Assembly: GCA_011046405.1 (NCBI GenBank)
Contig: DSAR01000349.1
Coordinates: 1 to 37,231, forward strand
Direction of reading: 5' to 3'
DNA length: 37,231 bases
Source: Chloroflexota bacterium
GTDB lineage: Bacteria > Chloroflexota > Anaerolineae > B4-G1
Shown here piece after piece: positions 15,179 through 24,287 of the stretch (position 1 is the first letter of the stretch; each line of letters begins with the position of its first letter). A model generated the notes under the pieces. The model was not told the origin of the DNA. It was given only the letters and a program-made list of their open reading frames with translations, and made no database searches. Position numbers and translations under genes: made by a program.

Positions 15179-16498
15179 GTGCCGACTTTGACGTTTCCAT
15201 TAAGCCGCATCGAGGGCCACGCCCAGGTCGTCATCGAGGTGCAGGCCGGCGAAGTGCTCGCCACACACTTCCAAGCGACCGAGTTCCGGGGATTCAAGCA
15301 CCTGGTCCAGGGGATTCCAGCCGAGCAGATGGTCGTCATCGTGCCCCGCATCTGCGGCGTCTGCTCGACGGCGCACCACCTGGCGGCAGTCAAGGCGTTG
15401 GAAGATATCTATGACGTCGCTCCCCCCCCGTTGGCGTGTGAGATTCGGGAACTGTTGATGCTGGGGCAAATTGTGCAAAATCAGGCTACTTCTCTCTTCA
15501 TCTTCACTATGCCCGACCGCTTGGGCGTCTCTAGCATCTACCAGTTGGCCCAGCGAGAGGGGGATGAGGCCGACACGCTAAGATCTCAAATCGCCACCCA
15601 GGCGCTGCGGGTGCGGGCAGCTGGCACACATTTGATCACCCTGGCGGGCGGACAGTTCATCCATCCGGTCAAGGCGGTCGTCGGTGGCGTAATCAGCGGC
15701 GTGAGCGAGGGGCAATCTGCCAATATGCGCGACGAGGTGCTGGAGTCGCTGCCTATAGCGCGCCAGTTGTTCGATTACTATTGGGAGCAATCGGTAGCCC
15801 TCAAAGAGCGCATCGGCACCTGGGGCGACGATCAGCCGGCATGTTACATCGCCGCCATCGAAGACACGTGTCCCGACTACACCGGGGCCGACATCCGGGT
15901 GATGGACGTCGATGGGCGGGTAAGCGCTCGTTTCCCTCCACGGGATTTCCAGCACTATCTCTCTTACGAGGAGACTGACTACAGTTATGCCGGCCGGACC
16001 AGCTACAGGGGAGCGATGATGCGCGCCAATAGCCTGGCGCGGATCAATATGACCAAGTCGATGGGGACGCCGCTGGCCGACGAGTACCTGGCCCGTTTCC
16101 GGGATACGTTCGGCCAGCCGGCCCACGCGATTCTCCTATTCGATCTGGCACGAGGGATCGAACTGGTCTATGCGCTGGAGCGGGCGGCTGAAATCCTGGG
16201 CCAACGACTGGATGGAGAGGATACCGCCGTCGCTTACACCCCTCGTGACGGGGAGGGCTACGGCCTGGTCGAGGCCCCGCGCGGCCCCCTGATCCATCAT
16301 TACGTCGTCCGAGATGGTTTGATCGAGCAGGCCGCGTTTGTCATCCCCACGGTGCACAACGTGTTGGCCATCGAGCGGGCATTGCGCGTGGCAGCCGAGC
16401 GCTACATCACCCCAGACCGGGTAGATATGGAGTTGGAGCGCGCCGTTGGGCGAGTGGTGCGCGCATTCGACCCATGCATCGCCTGCGCGACCCATTGA
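15179..16498 (+). CDS. NiFe hydrogenase large subunit without C-terminal extension
   Basis: Catalytic subunit holding the NiFe(CN)2CO centre; 439 residues. The N-terminal RIEGH (residues 10-14), L1 motif RICGVC (57-62, Cys59/Cys62) and L2 motif DPCIACATH (431-439, Cys433/Cys436) supply all four Ni-binding cysteines. The protein stops right after His439, so there is no C-terminal peptide for a maturation protease to remove, as in the sensory HoxC and in CooH. GTG start 1 nt after the small-subunit stop, with only a weak AAGG upstream, suggests coupled translation. Both subunits look intact. The group-3-like small subunit argues for a soluble bidirectional or H2-oxidising enzyme; the exact subgroup is unsure. 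Confidence 0.9.
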   Translation: MPTLTFPLSRIEGHAQVVIEVQAGEVLATHFQATEFRGFKHLVQGIPAEQMVVIVPRICGVCSTAHHLAAVKALEDIYDVAPPPLACEIRELLMLGQIVQNQATSLFIFTMPDRLGVSSIYQLAQREGDEADTLRSQIATQALRVRAAGTHLITLAGGQFIHPVKAVVGGVISGVSEGQSANMRDEVLESLPIARQLFDYYWEQSVALKERIGTWGDDQPACYIAAIEDTCPDYTGADIRVMDVDGRVSARFPPRDFQHYLSYEETDYSYAGRTSYRGAMMRANSLARINMTKSMGTPLADEYLARFRDTFGQPAHAILLFDLARGIELVYALERAAEILGQRLDGEDTAVAYTPRDGEGYGLVEAPRGPLIHHYVVRDGLIEQAAFVIPTVHNVLAIERALRVAAERYITPDRVDMELERAVGRVVRAFDPCIACATH

Positions 16499-16500
16499 CA

Positions 16501-16535
16501 CATGGGCACATTGGCATGGGCACATTGGTATGGGC
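16501..16535. repeat. Tandem 14-bp repeat between convergent genes
   Basis: CATGGGCACATTGG occurs twice head to tail (16501-16514, 16515-16528), followed by a partial third start. It fills the gap between the hydrogenase stop and the kinase stop. Confidence 0.85.
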
Positions 16536-16544
16536 GACCTATCG

Positions 16545-19500
16545 CTAGGCGCTCTCCGGCTCTGATTCTACGATCGGGATGGTGAAGGCAAACTTGCTCC
16601 CTTTGCCCAACGTACTCTCGGCCCAGATATCGCCCCCTTGCAATTCCACGAGGCTTTTGGTAATCACCAATCCCAAACCAGTACCAGGCTCGCTCTGCAC
16701 GGATGGATCGTCGGAGCGGAAATATTTGGTAAACAGGCGGCCTTGATCCTCCGGTGACATGCCCACCCCGGTGTCGACGACTGCGCATACGACGAAGCCA
16801 TTCTCCCCCCGTTGCGCAGAGACGCTGATCTGCCCAGCTTCTGGAGTGTATTTATGCGCGTTGCTCAATAGATTGGTCATCACCTGCACCAGCCGAGTAC
16901 GGTCTCCTCTGACCAGGGGCAAATCTGGCGCAACGTCAACCGTCAACGATTGCTGCTTGGTCTTGATTTGAGCCCGAATCGTATGCAGAGCCTCTTCGAC
17001 GACCTCCTCAACCGAGATTTCCTCCAGGTTGATTCGAATGCGCCCACTCTCGATCCGCGAAATGTCCAACAAGCTACTGACCAGCATATCCATTCGTTCG
17101 ACGTTGGAACGAATCGTATCCAAGAACGCCTGCTGATCCTGGTTCAGTTCACCGGCCACACCCTTGGACAACAGATCTGTGTATCCTCTCATCGACGTCA
17201 TCGGCTGTTTGAGTTCGTGAGAGACGAAAGAGACAAACTCCGTCTTGGCCTCGTTGGCCTGGTGGACTTGCTCGAAGAGGCGCGCGTTCTCAATCGAGAT
17301 GGCGGCGTGGTCGGCCAGGCGTGTCACGAAAGCCAGCGCGCTTTCGTCGAGACGCCCCTGATGGAACGATTCCAGGGCAATCGAACCGATAATTCGATCC
17401 TCACACCAGATAGGCACCGTCAATTGAGCAACCACACCCGGCACCGTCGCCTGGTAATCGGGGTCTGCCCCCACGTCCAACACGAGTTCTGGCCTTTTGT
17501 TTCGCATAGCCCGACCGATAATCCCGCGATCTAAGGGCCACAATTCATCCTCATGGGCAGCGATAAAACTCTCCGGATACCCTTTGTTGGCCAGGAGCTG
17601 CAATCCACGCTCCCCCTCTTCGGTCTCAACGACGATGGCCACCAGGCCCATATCGGCGTCGGTCATACGCATTGCCCAATCAAGCGTCTGCTTCATCACA
17701 CGATCGTAATCCAAGGTCGCGTTGAGCTCTCGATCAATACGCTGCATCATGGAAAGCTCTTCGACCCGGGCCGCCAGCGCCTGATCGGTTTGCGTAAACA
17801 GCCGCGCGTTTTCGATAGAAACGGCTGCGTTGGCTGCAAAGGCGGTCAGTAAGCGCTCATCTTCCTCGTCGAAAGACACCCCATCGCGCCGATTGAGCAA
17901 CTCGATCACCCCGATGACGTCTCCTCGACTGACCATCGGCACGGCAATGATGGAATGGGTGATGAAGGCGTCATCCAAATCCTTGTACCAACGTTGATCG
18001 GTCTGCGCATCCTTGATGAGCACCGGTTTCTGTTCCTGGACCACTGTGCCCAGGATACCGGTGGAGGGGGGCAAACGCATCCCCACCAAATCGGCGGAAC
18101 CGGGACCGGCCGTCACCTCGAAGACCAACTCGCCGGTATTGCGATCGACTAGCACCAAAGATCCAGCTTCGGCCTGGAGTAACGCCACCGCCTTGTCCAT
18201 GATCAGATTCAACACCATCGGCAGGTCCAACGTCGACGTAATCACGCTGCCGACTTCATTCAGCGCCTTGAGCTGGCGAGCCCGTTCCTCCATCCGTCCA
18301 TACAAGCGTGCCTTGTCCAGGATTGCAGCCGCCTGGTCGGCAATCGCCGAGAAGAACTGTAACTGTTCTTCAGTATACGTCACGGCCGGATCGAAGCTTG
18401 AGACATTCATCACACCGATGATCTGGTCGCCGGCGCTAAGCGGCACGCTCATCCAGGCCTTGCCCGGCCGACCGCCGGGCGCGACGCCCCTGGCCCGACA
18501 TTCCTGAGCGTAGTCATCGGTGACGATGGCGCGACCGGTTTGCACAATTTGCCCGGTCAGACCGGTATCCACTGACCACTCGTAGCTGTTGTACATCCGA
18601 TCTCCATTCTCGACGTAAAAAGCGAAGGAAAGCGAGCGCTTCTCTGGATTGTACAACGCGATGTAGAAGTGACTGGTATCCATCACGCGACCGGTCTGGG
18701 TGTAGATCAACTCTAGCAGGTCATCGACGTTCATCGAGAAATTAACCGCCTGCCCCACCCAGCGGAGCACCTCCACCTCGGTCATTCGTCGTTCCAGATC
18801 GGTGAAAAGTCGGGCTTTGGCCAAAGCCACAGCAATCTGGGCGGCCAATGACTCCAAGGCAGCGAGATCATCCGAGGAAAAAAGCGCGCCACTAGATTTC
18901 ATCCCCAGGGTCAGCCACCCGTAATTGGGGATGGGGACAAAAAGCGCCGGACGCAGGGTGTCTAATTTACTACGCTCATCATCTAAATCAGGGGGTAGGG
19001 GACAGTCATGGTACAGAAAAAGGCTTTTTCTCTGCTGAAGCATCTGCCGGACCAACGGGCTATCCGTCGCAAAGGCCACGTCGGGAAAGTCGCCATCACC
19101 CAGTGTGTGCGGTACGTAGCGTCCTCGCCGTTGATCATAGAGATATAGAGCCGCAAAGGTAACGCCCCAGCCTGACGATAGGGTCTCATCGAGCGCCTCG
19201 AGCACCGAAGTCAGGTTAGTCGTCTCAGTTAACTGATCGGCAAAACGACGCGCGAGTTGACGATAGTCAAGCGAAGCGCCCAAGAACACCCGTTCAACTA
19301 CACGTTGCACCTGCCCCTGAAGCGGATTCAACACAAGCACCAAGAAGAAGACGAAAACGCCTAAGATAACAGGGTGTCCAACCTGGATCGGGACGTCGAT
19401 AAGCCACCCCAGGAGATAAGCAAAAAGAGAATAAATGCCTACAACGGTTGCGCTCAGAAGCGCGTACATCACCCCTCGGCTGATGACCCGGTTGATGTCG

Positions 19501-20561
19501 AACAGACGATAGCGCAAAATAGCATAGGCAATAGATAGCGGGAAAAGAACTAGCCAGGGGAAGGCGAGCATCGACCCAATCCACCATCCCAGCCAGGCAA
19601 ATGAGATAAACCAGAAGGAAATAGGGCCAAAAGCCAGGAGGCTGCCCCACATAATCGTCCGGGCCTGGGCCTGAGCGATGGGTGATTCGGAAGACAGGCT
19701 CCGGTAAATCATCATGCCCAGGAATGCCAGCGCGCTCAGGGCCACTGAAATGTAAACAAGTTGCCAGGATTTAAAATAAAGTCGCGGCGCGGAGAAATCA
19801 AAAATGGAGAATTGATTGTTGATGGCAAGAATAAGGCCCGGTGCGTAGACAATGTAGCGTAATGCTGGCGCCCGGTTGAGAATCCGCATCCGCTGGGGGA
19901 ACACCAGCGCCAGGTGTAACAACGCGCTCCCCACCAACGAAAACGCGCCAATCCACAACCGGGAAAAGCGGTGGGAGGTATACGTATCGAACATTAACCC
20001 CAGGCTCAATGCGATGACGGCGCACAAGAAAGCAAAGGCCCGGCCGGCCGACTCACGCCACCGCTCCACAAAGACACCGATCCCAATAGCCAGGTAGATG
20101 ATTGCAATGAGGTAAGGCAGCGCGAAAAAATCCCCCAACGCTCCCAGCGGGAAAGAGCAAAGCACCAGTTGAAACTCACGCTGTTCACCATCCAATCCTT
20201 CCACCGCCAGCGTGATCCGATCACCAACCTCGTATTGCGCCAGGAGACGCGTCAACGCGCCCGACGTATTCAATGCTTGATCGTCTACGGCTAAAATTCG
20301 ATCGTGCACACGCAGGCCGATCTCATGCGCCGAGCAGGTCGATTCCTCGGCGCCATTCGCCACCAGCGTCGGCTCGACAAAGAAACCGGGGAAAGGTAAT
20401 CGGATGACGCGCCAGGCGAGAAAGGCGGCCACAATCAAAATAATGACCGCCATGATGAGCGACGCCGCAACAAAGTATACCTGGGGAAGCAAGCGCTGAG
20501 AATTCAGATGGCGGGTTTGACGTCTCTTTTTATCTTCCAAGATGTTTACCTCGTACCTCAC
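16545..20561 (-). CDS. Large membrane histidine kinase: PDZ, ComP-like TM domain, four GAF domains
   Basis: Sensor kinase of 1338 residues. N-terminal TM (about 28-52), an extracytoplasmic PDZ-like region (about 60-130; GLRVHDRILAVDD), roughly eight further TM segments to about residue 420 resembling the ComP-type membrane domain (RYRLFDINRVISRG is typical), four GAF domains (about 440-600, 615-765, 780-930, 945-1095), then HisKA with the H-box SHELKQP (His1115) and an HATPase_c domain with NLLSNAHKYT, DTGVGM and GTGLGL. All kinase boxes are intact. The GTG at 20561 has no clear ribosome site; a TTG at 20540 is preceded by GAGGT with a 7-nt gap and may be the true start. No response regulator is adjacent, so it is an orphan here. 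It stands alone between two intergenic regions. Confidence 0.9.
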   Translation of the reverse strand: MRYEVNILEDKKRRQTRHLNSQRLLPQVYFVAASLIMAVIILIVAAFLAWRVIRLPFPGFFVEPTLVANGAEESTCSAHEIGLRVHDRILAVDDQALNTSGALTRLLAQYEVGDRITLAVEGLDGEQREFQLVLCSFPLGALGDFFALPYLIAIIYLAIGIGVFVERWRESAGRAFAFLCAVIALSLGLMFDTYTSHRFSRLWIGAFSLVGSALLHLALVFPQRMRILNRAPALRYIVYAPGLILAINNQFSIFDFSAPRLYFKSWQLVYISVALSALAFLGMMIYRSLSSESPIAQAQARTIMWGSLLAFGPISFWFISFAWLGWWIGSMLAFPWLVLFPLSIAYAILRYRLFDINRVISRGVMYALLSATVVGIYSLFAYLLGWLIDVPIQVGHPVILGVFVFFLVLVLNPLQGQVQRVVERVFLGASLDYRQLARRFADQLTETTNLTSVLEALDETLSSGWGVTFAALYLYDQRRGRYVPHTLGDGDFPDVAFATDSPLVRQMLQQRKSLFLYHDCPLPPDLDDERSKLDTLRPALFVPIPNYGWLTLGMKSSGALFSSDDLAALESLAAQIAVALAKARLFTDLERRMTEVEVLRWVGQAVNFSMNVDDLLELIYTQTGRVMDTSHFYIALYNPEKRSLSFAFYVENGDRMYNSYEWSVDTGLTGQIVQTGRAIVTDDYAQECRARGVAPGGRPGKAWMSVPLSAGDQIIGVMNVSSFDPAVTYTEEQLQFFSAIADQAAAILDKARLYGRMEERARQLKALNEVGSVITSTLDLPMVLNLIMDKAVALLQAEAGSLVLVDRNTGELVFEVTAGPGSADLVGMRLPPSTGILGTVVQEQKPVLIKDAQTDQRWYKDLDDAFITHSIIAVPMVSRGDVIGVIELLNRRDGVSFDEEDERLLTAFAANAAVSIENARLFTQTDQALAARVEELSMMQRIDRELNATLDYDRVMKQTLDWAMRMTDADMGLVAIVVETEEGERGLQLLANKGYPESFIAAHEDELWPLDRGIIGRAMRNKRPELVLDVGADPDYQATVPGVVAQLTVPIWCEDRIIGSIALESFHQGRLDESALAFVTRLADHAAISIENARLFEQVHQANEAKTEFVSFVSHELKQPMTSMRGYTDLLSKGVAGELNQDQQAFLDTIRSNVERMDMLVSSLLDISRIESGRIRINLEEISVEEVVEEALHTIRAQIKTKQQSLTVDVAPDLPLVRGDRTRLVQVMTNLLSNAHKYTPEAGQISVSAQRGENGFVVCAVVDTGVGMSPEDQGRLFTKYFRSDDPSVQSEPGTGLGLVITKSLVELQGGDIWAESTLGKGSKFAFTIPIVESEPESA

Positions 20562-20655
20562 TCTTTTAAACCCAATTGAGTCCTAAATGACGATGGATCC
20601 CAAGTGAGACTGAACCCGCCCTAACCTGACAGAGCCAGAGCCAACAAGGTCCATC

Positions 20656-20766
20656 CGTATCTTCTCAATAAGTTGGGGAGCTGTGGCCGGTCTCCCGACC
20701 GAGCCCAGCGGGCACGGTCAGGAGACCGGCCCGAGCGAGTTTGCCCCGGTTTATTGAGATGATACG
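20656..20766. repeat. 111-bp palindromic (MITE-like) element
   Basis: Outer arms CGTATCTTCTCAATAA (20656-20671) and 20751-20766 match in 15 of 16 positions. Inner arms GGCCGGTCTCCCGACC (20685-20700) and 20716-20731 match in 15 of 16. Flanking GGGG/CCCC also pair. The nested symmetry and lack of coding potential resemble a miniature inverted-repeat element or a large RNA hairpin in the kinase leader. Confidence 0.65.
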
Positions 20767-20799
20767 TCCATCCTTATTGGTTAGGCCCTATGACGATTT

Positions 20800-20828
20800 A
20801 TTCTAGCATAGATAAAGCGAATTGTCTA
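20800..20828 (-). promoter_or_regulatory. Probable promoter of the histidine kinase gene
   Basis: On the minus strand TAGACA (20828-20823), 17 bp, TAGAAT (20805-20800), each one base from consensus. Transcripts would begin near 20793 and carry the palindromic element in a leader of about 230 nt. Confidence 0.55.
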
Positions 20829-20915
20829 TGTGTTGGCTTCCGTCACCACCCATGATGGCCCTTGCACCATCGACGCGGATTGTGATCCGCACTGCACACG
20901 TAGGCTGAGCAGTTA

Positions 20916-20960
20916 CAAAAGAAAAACGTAAAGCGTAACAAATATTACGCTTTACGTTTT
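20916..20960 (-). terminator. Intrinsic terminator after nrdJ
   Basis: Perfect 16-bp inverted repeat AAAACGTAAAGCGTAA (20923-20938) with 20945-20960, loop of 6 nt. Reading on the minus strand, the stem runs into a T-rich tract (GTTTTTCTTTTG, to 20916). It lies about 180 bp after the nrdJ stop. Confidence 0.75.
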
Positions 20961-21014
20961 ACCAATCAGCGCCAGAAGCACTACGAGCCTAAGCGTTCAG
21001 GGGATTGAACGATG

Positions 21015-21106
21015 GGACACAGATCGACACAGATTTTTTCCATCGAGTGCCAAGTAAGGCCTACTTGATGGCCTCAATCTGTGTGAATCTGTGAAAATCT
21101 GTGTCC
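21015..21106. repeat. ACACAGATT-type inverted repeat
   Basis: GGACACAGAT (21015-21024) is the exact reverse complement of 21097-21106. Further copies of ACACAGATT/AATCTGTG lie at about 21027-21035, 21076-21084, 21086-21093 and 21096-21104. Repeats of this kind occur between genes in many environmental bacterial genomes. Confidence 0.6.
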
Positions 21107-21138
21107 AATGTTCCCCCGGCCTGAACGGTTACACAGCG

Positions 21139-23601
21139 CTAACACTCGCTGTATCCGCATGAATAGCAGCGCCGGCATCCTTCCGTATTGACCAAAGCGG
21201 CATGGCCGCATTCAGGACACAGATCACCCGCCGGGAACAGGGCCAGTTGTTCGGCTGGGGACTGACCTTCCTCTGGCACCGGATCTATCATCCCCAGGTG
21301 CTCGGCCAATATCTGTGCGATCCCATCGGGAAGGCTGCGGACCCGGTCACGTCCGAATCCCAGGGGGCGTCCGCCGCCAATACCCTTCAATTGCCGCACC
21401 ACCTGTTTCAGTCGTCGCGTGGCCGAAAGAGGTGAAGGAACACGCAGTATCAGCGAGATCAAGCGCCCGATCGCCTCGGCCACTGCGGCTGTATCAGACC
21501 CGGCCTTGCCCACGTTGAGGAAGACCTCGAATGGCTCGCCATCACCGTTTGCGTTGATGGTCGTATATGCGGTACCCAAAGGCGTGTTCAAGCGATAGGT
21601 CTGGCCCGCCAACGCACGCGGCCGAGGGCGCACCTTTATGGAAGCTAGATCCGGGGAATACGGTTGGTGCTGCTTGGCCTTTCGCGTCTCTTCAGTCTCC
21701 AGGACGACTTTTTCCCGCGAGCCGGTCACGTAGACGGTCAACCCCTTGCAACCCAATTTCCAGGCCAATTGGAACGCGTGCGCCACATCGTCAGGCGTCG
21801 CCGACGCTGGGAAATTGATCGTCTTGGAGATCGAGCTATCGACGAATGCCTGTAACGCCGCCTGCATGCGCACGTGCTCCTCGGCGGCGATGTCGCTGGC
21901 GACGACAAAAACTTCCCGTACGGCGGATGGGACGGCGTCGACCGCCTGACAACTGCCCGTCTCCATCACCTCCTGGAAAATCGTCTCTCTCGCTCCCTCG
22001 TCCAGACCGATCTCCTCCAACGCCCGATCGAAGAGCGGACTGATGTAACGTAGCTCCAGGTCCTGACCATTGTCGTTGACGTGGCGCACGTAAGCCAAAG
22101 CAAAGACCGGTTCGCACCCATAGGCCTCACACCCCGAGACGGTCGCGACGGTGCCCGTCGGCGCCACCGTCGTCTGGGCCGCATTCCGGATACCGTGACG
22201 TTTTATGTCCTGCACAATAACGTCCCAATCCAGGGCAGGCCGTCCCCACTCTTCCAGGCGTTCGTAGGGGGTCACAGGACGGGGCGGCCGCCATTGCAGA
22301 TCATTGGGATCATAAACACTGCCCTCAATCGCCGGGAACGGTCCCCGAACCTCCGCCAACGCGATACTGCTTCGCATGACGTGATAGCGGATGTATTCCA
22401 TAACCTGGGCTACCAATTCCTGAGCCTCCTCGCTGCCGTAGCGCACCCGCAGATGGTAGAGTAAGTCACCCAGCCCCATGATACCCAACCCGATCCGCCG
22501 GGTCTGCTGGGCCGCGCGTTTCAGTTGGGGCACTGCCGGGACGTAGGCATTTGCGTCGATCACGTCATCCAAAAAACGGGTCGCTCGCTCGACCGTCTCG
22601 CGTAGTTTTTCCCAATCCACCGAGGCGTGCCCGTTGTGCCCATAGGTCACGTGCCGGGCCAGATTCACCGATCCCAGGCAACAATTCTCATAAGGCAACA
22701 AAAACTGTTCCCCACACGGGTTGCTCGCTTCATATGTGCCCAAATGTGGGCAAGGATTTTCTCGATTGGCCGCGTCCAAGAAGAGCATCCCCGGCTCACC
22801 ATTGCGATGCGCCCCGGCGATGATGTCGTCGAATATCTGTCGCGCCTCGACCGTCTCCCAGACCTCATCATCCTGGGGATTGACCAGCTCGATCATCCCC
22901 TCCTCCGCCACCGCCTGCATAAACACATCTGTCACGCCAACGGAGACATTGAAATTGGTGATCGCGTGTTCGTCGCTCTTGCAATGAATGAATTCACTGA
23001 TGTCGGGATGATCGACGCGCAACACGGCCATGTTGGCGCCCCGCCTGGCCCCGCCCTGGCTGACGATGCCTGAAGCGACGTCGAAAACCTGCATAAAGCC
23101 TACTGGCCCGGTGGCCTGACCGCCACTGCTGCGCACCAACGCGCCCTTGGGACGGAGTCGAGAGAAGGAAAAACCGGTCCCCCCCCCCGTCTGTTGGATC
23201 AACGCCGCATCCCGTAGCGTCTGAAAAATGCCCTCTCCATCGCGACCCATATCGTCAGCGACGGGAAGAACAAAACAAGCAGCCAATTGCCCTAAAGGCG
23301 TCCCAGCTCCGGTGAACGTGGGAGAATTGGGCATAAACTGAAAGCTGGTGATCAAATCATAAAAGCTATCCTCGACCGCCGATACATCCTCACCCCACAC
23401 CTCCTCGACGGCAGCGACGTGACTAACCACGCGATGGAACATCTCCTCTACCGTTTCGACCGGTTGGCCATTCATCCCCCTGCGCAAATAACGACGCTTC
23501 AAAACCGCAAGGGCGTTCTCACTTATCTTGATCCCGGCTCTCTTGGATCTCGCGACCGAAGCCATGGTACTTTTCACAATGTGCCCCATCATTTCCTCCA
23601 T
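21139..23601 (-). CDS. nrdJ: Class II (adenosylcobalamin-dependent) ribonucleotide reductase
   Basis: Reduces ribonucleotides to deoxyribonucleotides using a B12-generated thiyl radical, so it works with or without oxygen. The 820 residues contain all three core cysteines of the family: Cys109 (AACFVLP) and Cys307 as the redox pair and Cys296 (NPCGEQ) as the radical site, exactly 11 residues before Cys307. TGGGTGFSFSRLRP and GGARRGANMAVL are typical of NrdJ. The C-terminus (about 796-820) is a zinc-ribbon-like tail with CPEC, CRRC and YSC. ATG 23601 gives 820 residues; ATG 23589 has GGAGGA close upstream and may be used instead. nrdR lies 27 bp upstream in the same operon, so NrdR probably controls it. 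No NrdAB or NrdD is in the window. Confidence 0.95.
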   Translation of the reverse strand: MEEMMGHIVKSTMASVARSKRAGIKISENALAVLKRRYLRRGMNGQPVETVEEMFHRVVSHVAAVEEVWGEDVSAVEDSFYDLITSFQFMPNSPTFTGAGTPLGQLAACFVLPVADDMGRDGEGIFQTLRDAALIQQTGGGTGFSFSRLRPKGALVRSSGGQATGPVGFMQVFDVASGIVSQGGARRGANMAVLRVDHPDISEFIHCKSDEHAITNFNVSVGVTDVFMQAVAEEGMIELVNPQDDEVWETVEARQIFDDIIAGAHRNGEPGMLFLDAANRENPCPHLGTYEASNPCGEQFLLPYENCCLGSVNLARHVTYGHNGHASVDWEKLRETVERATRFLDDVIDANAYVPAVPQLKRAAQQTRRIGLGIMGLGDLLYHLRVRYGSEEAQELVAQVMEYIRYHVMRSSIALAEVRGPFPAIEGSVYDPNDLQWRPPRPVTPYERLEEWGRPALDWDVIVQDIKRHGIRNAAQTTVAPTGTVATVSGCEAYGCEPVFALAYVRHVNDNGQDLELRYISPLFDRALEEIGLDEGARETIFQEVMETGSCQAVDAVPSAVREVFVVASDIAAEEHVRMQAALQAFVDSSISKTINFPASATPDDVAHAFQLAWKLGCKGLTVYVTGSREKVVLETEETRKAKQHQPYSPDLASIKVRPRPRALAGQTYRLNTPLGTAYTTINANGDGEPFEVFLNVGKAGSDTAAVAEAIGRLISLILRVPSPLSATRRLKQVVRQLKGIGGGRPLGFGRDRVRSLPDGIAQILAEHLGMIDPVPEEGQSPAEQLALFPAGDLCPECGHAALVNTEGCRRCYSCGYSEC

Positions 23602-23628
23602 AGAAAACTATTCCCGCCGCTCCTCAGT

Positions 23629-24099
23629 CTATGCCTCTTTAGTGCTCTCTTTGCTCTCTTCCAGCAATCGATCAATCTCCGATCGCACTGCCTCCAGATC
23701 CTCTAAACCCAGGTAGACAATAGCATAACGGACGTAAGAAACGGGATCTAGTTCCTTCAACTCTTTGATGGTCAAATCCCCAACGACGTGACTGGGCACC
23801 TCCATCCTGCCCATCTGGCAGATCGCGTGCTCGACGCGATCCACCAATCGCTCCAGATCATCGGCCGAGACCGGGCGCCGGGCGCAAGCCGTCCGTAAAC
23901 CAACGAGTAGCTTCTCGCGACTGAACTCCTCCCTTTGATCGTCCCGTTTGACCACCAGGGGTGTATTCAATACCGGCCGCTCCATCGTACTAAAACGCTG
24001 ATCGCACGATTGACACACCCGTCGCCGGCGCACGCCCCTTTCGTTACGCCGTGTATCGATCACCCGTGTATCGTCGCTATCACAAAAAGGACAACGCAT
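23629..24099 (-). CDS. nrdR: Transcriptional repressor NrdR
   Basis: Nucleotide-sensing repressor of ribonucleotide reductase genes. The 156 residues show the N-terminal zinc ribbon (Cys3, Cys6, Cys29, Cys32) followed by an ATP-cone domain (VVKRDDQREEFSREKL, about 49-64 onward) that reads the ATP/dATP balance. Length and order are normal for the family. ATG 24099 has AGGAGG with a 9-nt gap. The gene is first in the nrdR-nrdJ operon and two NrdR boxes lie 285-330 bp upstream, so it probably autoregulates. The C-terminal tail is rich in Glu, Ser and Lys and of no recognised function. Confidence 0.96.
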   Translation of the reverse strand: MRCPFCDSDDTRVIDTRRNERGVRRRRVCQSCDQRFSTMERPVLNTPLVVKRDDQREEFSREKLLVGLRTACARRPVSADDLERLVDRVEHAICQMGRMEVPSHVVGDLTIKELKELDPVSYVRYAIVYLGLEDLEAVRSEIDRLLEESKESTKEA

Positions 24100-24187
24100 A
24101 ACACTCGCCTCCTGAATCTACCCGCCCTCTCCTATCCCGGACAGAGGGTGCTTCACACCCGCCAAACGACCCAAACCCCCCACTCTC

Positions 24188-24219
24188 CATCGCAGCAAGG
24201 GACTGGCCTGAGCAGTTAC
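24188..24219 (+). repeat. 32-bp dispersed repeat, copy A
   Basis: The 32 bases 24188-24219 are the exact reverse complement of 30370-30401. Twelve of them (CTGAGCAGTTAC) also occur near 20905-20916. The copy lies in the nrdR leader. Confidence 0.9.
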
Positions 24220-24287
24220 GACTGCCAAATTCTTGCTCGTTGTGCAGGAACCTTGTCGGTTAGGCCCTTACTCTCCGGCGTTGCCAA

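Larger units (their letters stand above)
20562..21138. other. 577-bp intergenic region without a gene
   Basis: No plausible coding region or tRNA. It holds, left to right: the leader and probable promoter of the kinase, a long palindromic element (20656-20766), the probable nrdJ terminator (20916-20960) and an ACACAGATT-type repeat (21015-21106). A stretch CTGAGCAGTTAC at about 20905-20916 is also part of the 32-bp repeat found at 24188 and 30370. Confidence 0.7.

Noticed and set aside
20562..21138. tRNA or other structured RNA gene in the long gap
   Set aside because: Stems are present, but there is no T-loop motif or CCA-type acceptor; the structures are better described as repeats and a terminator.
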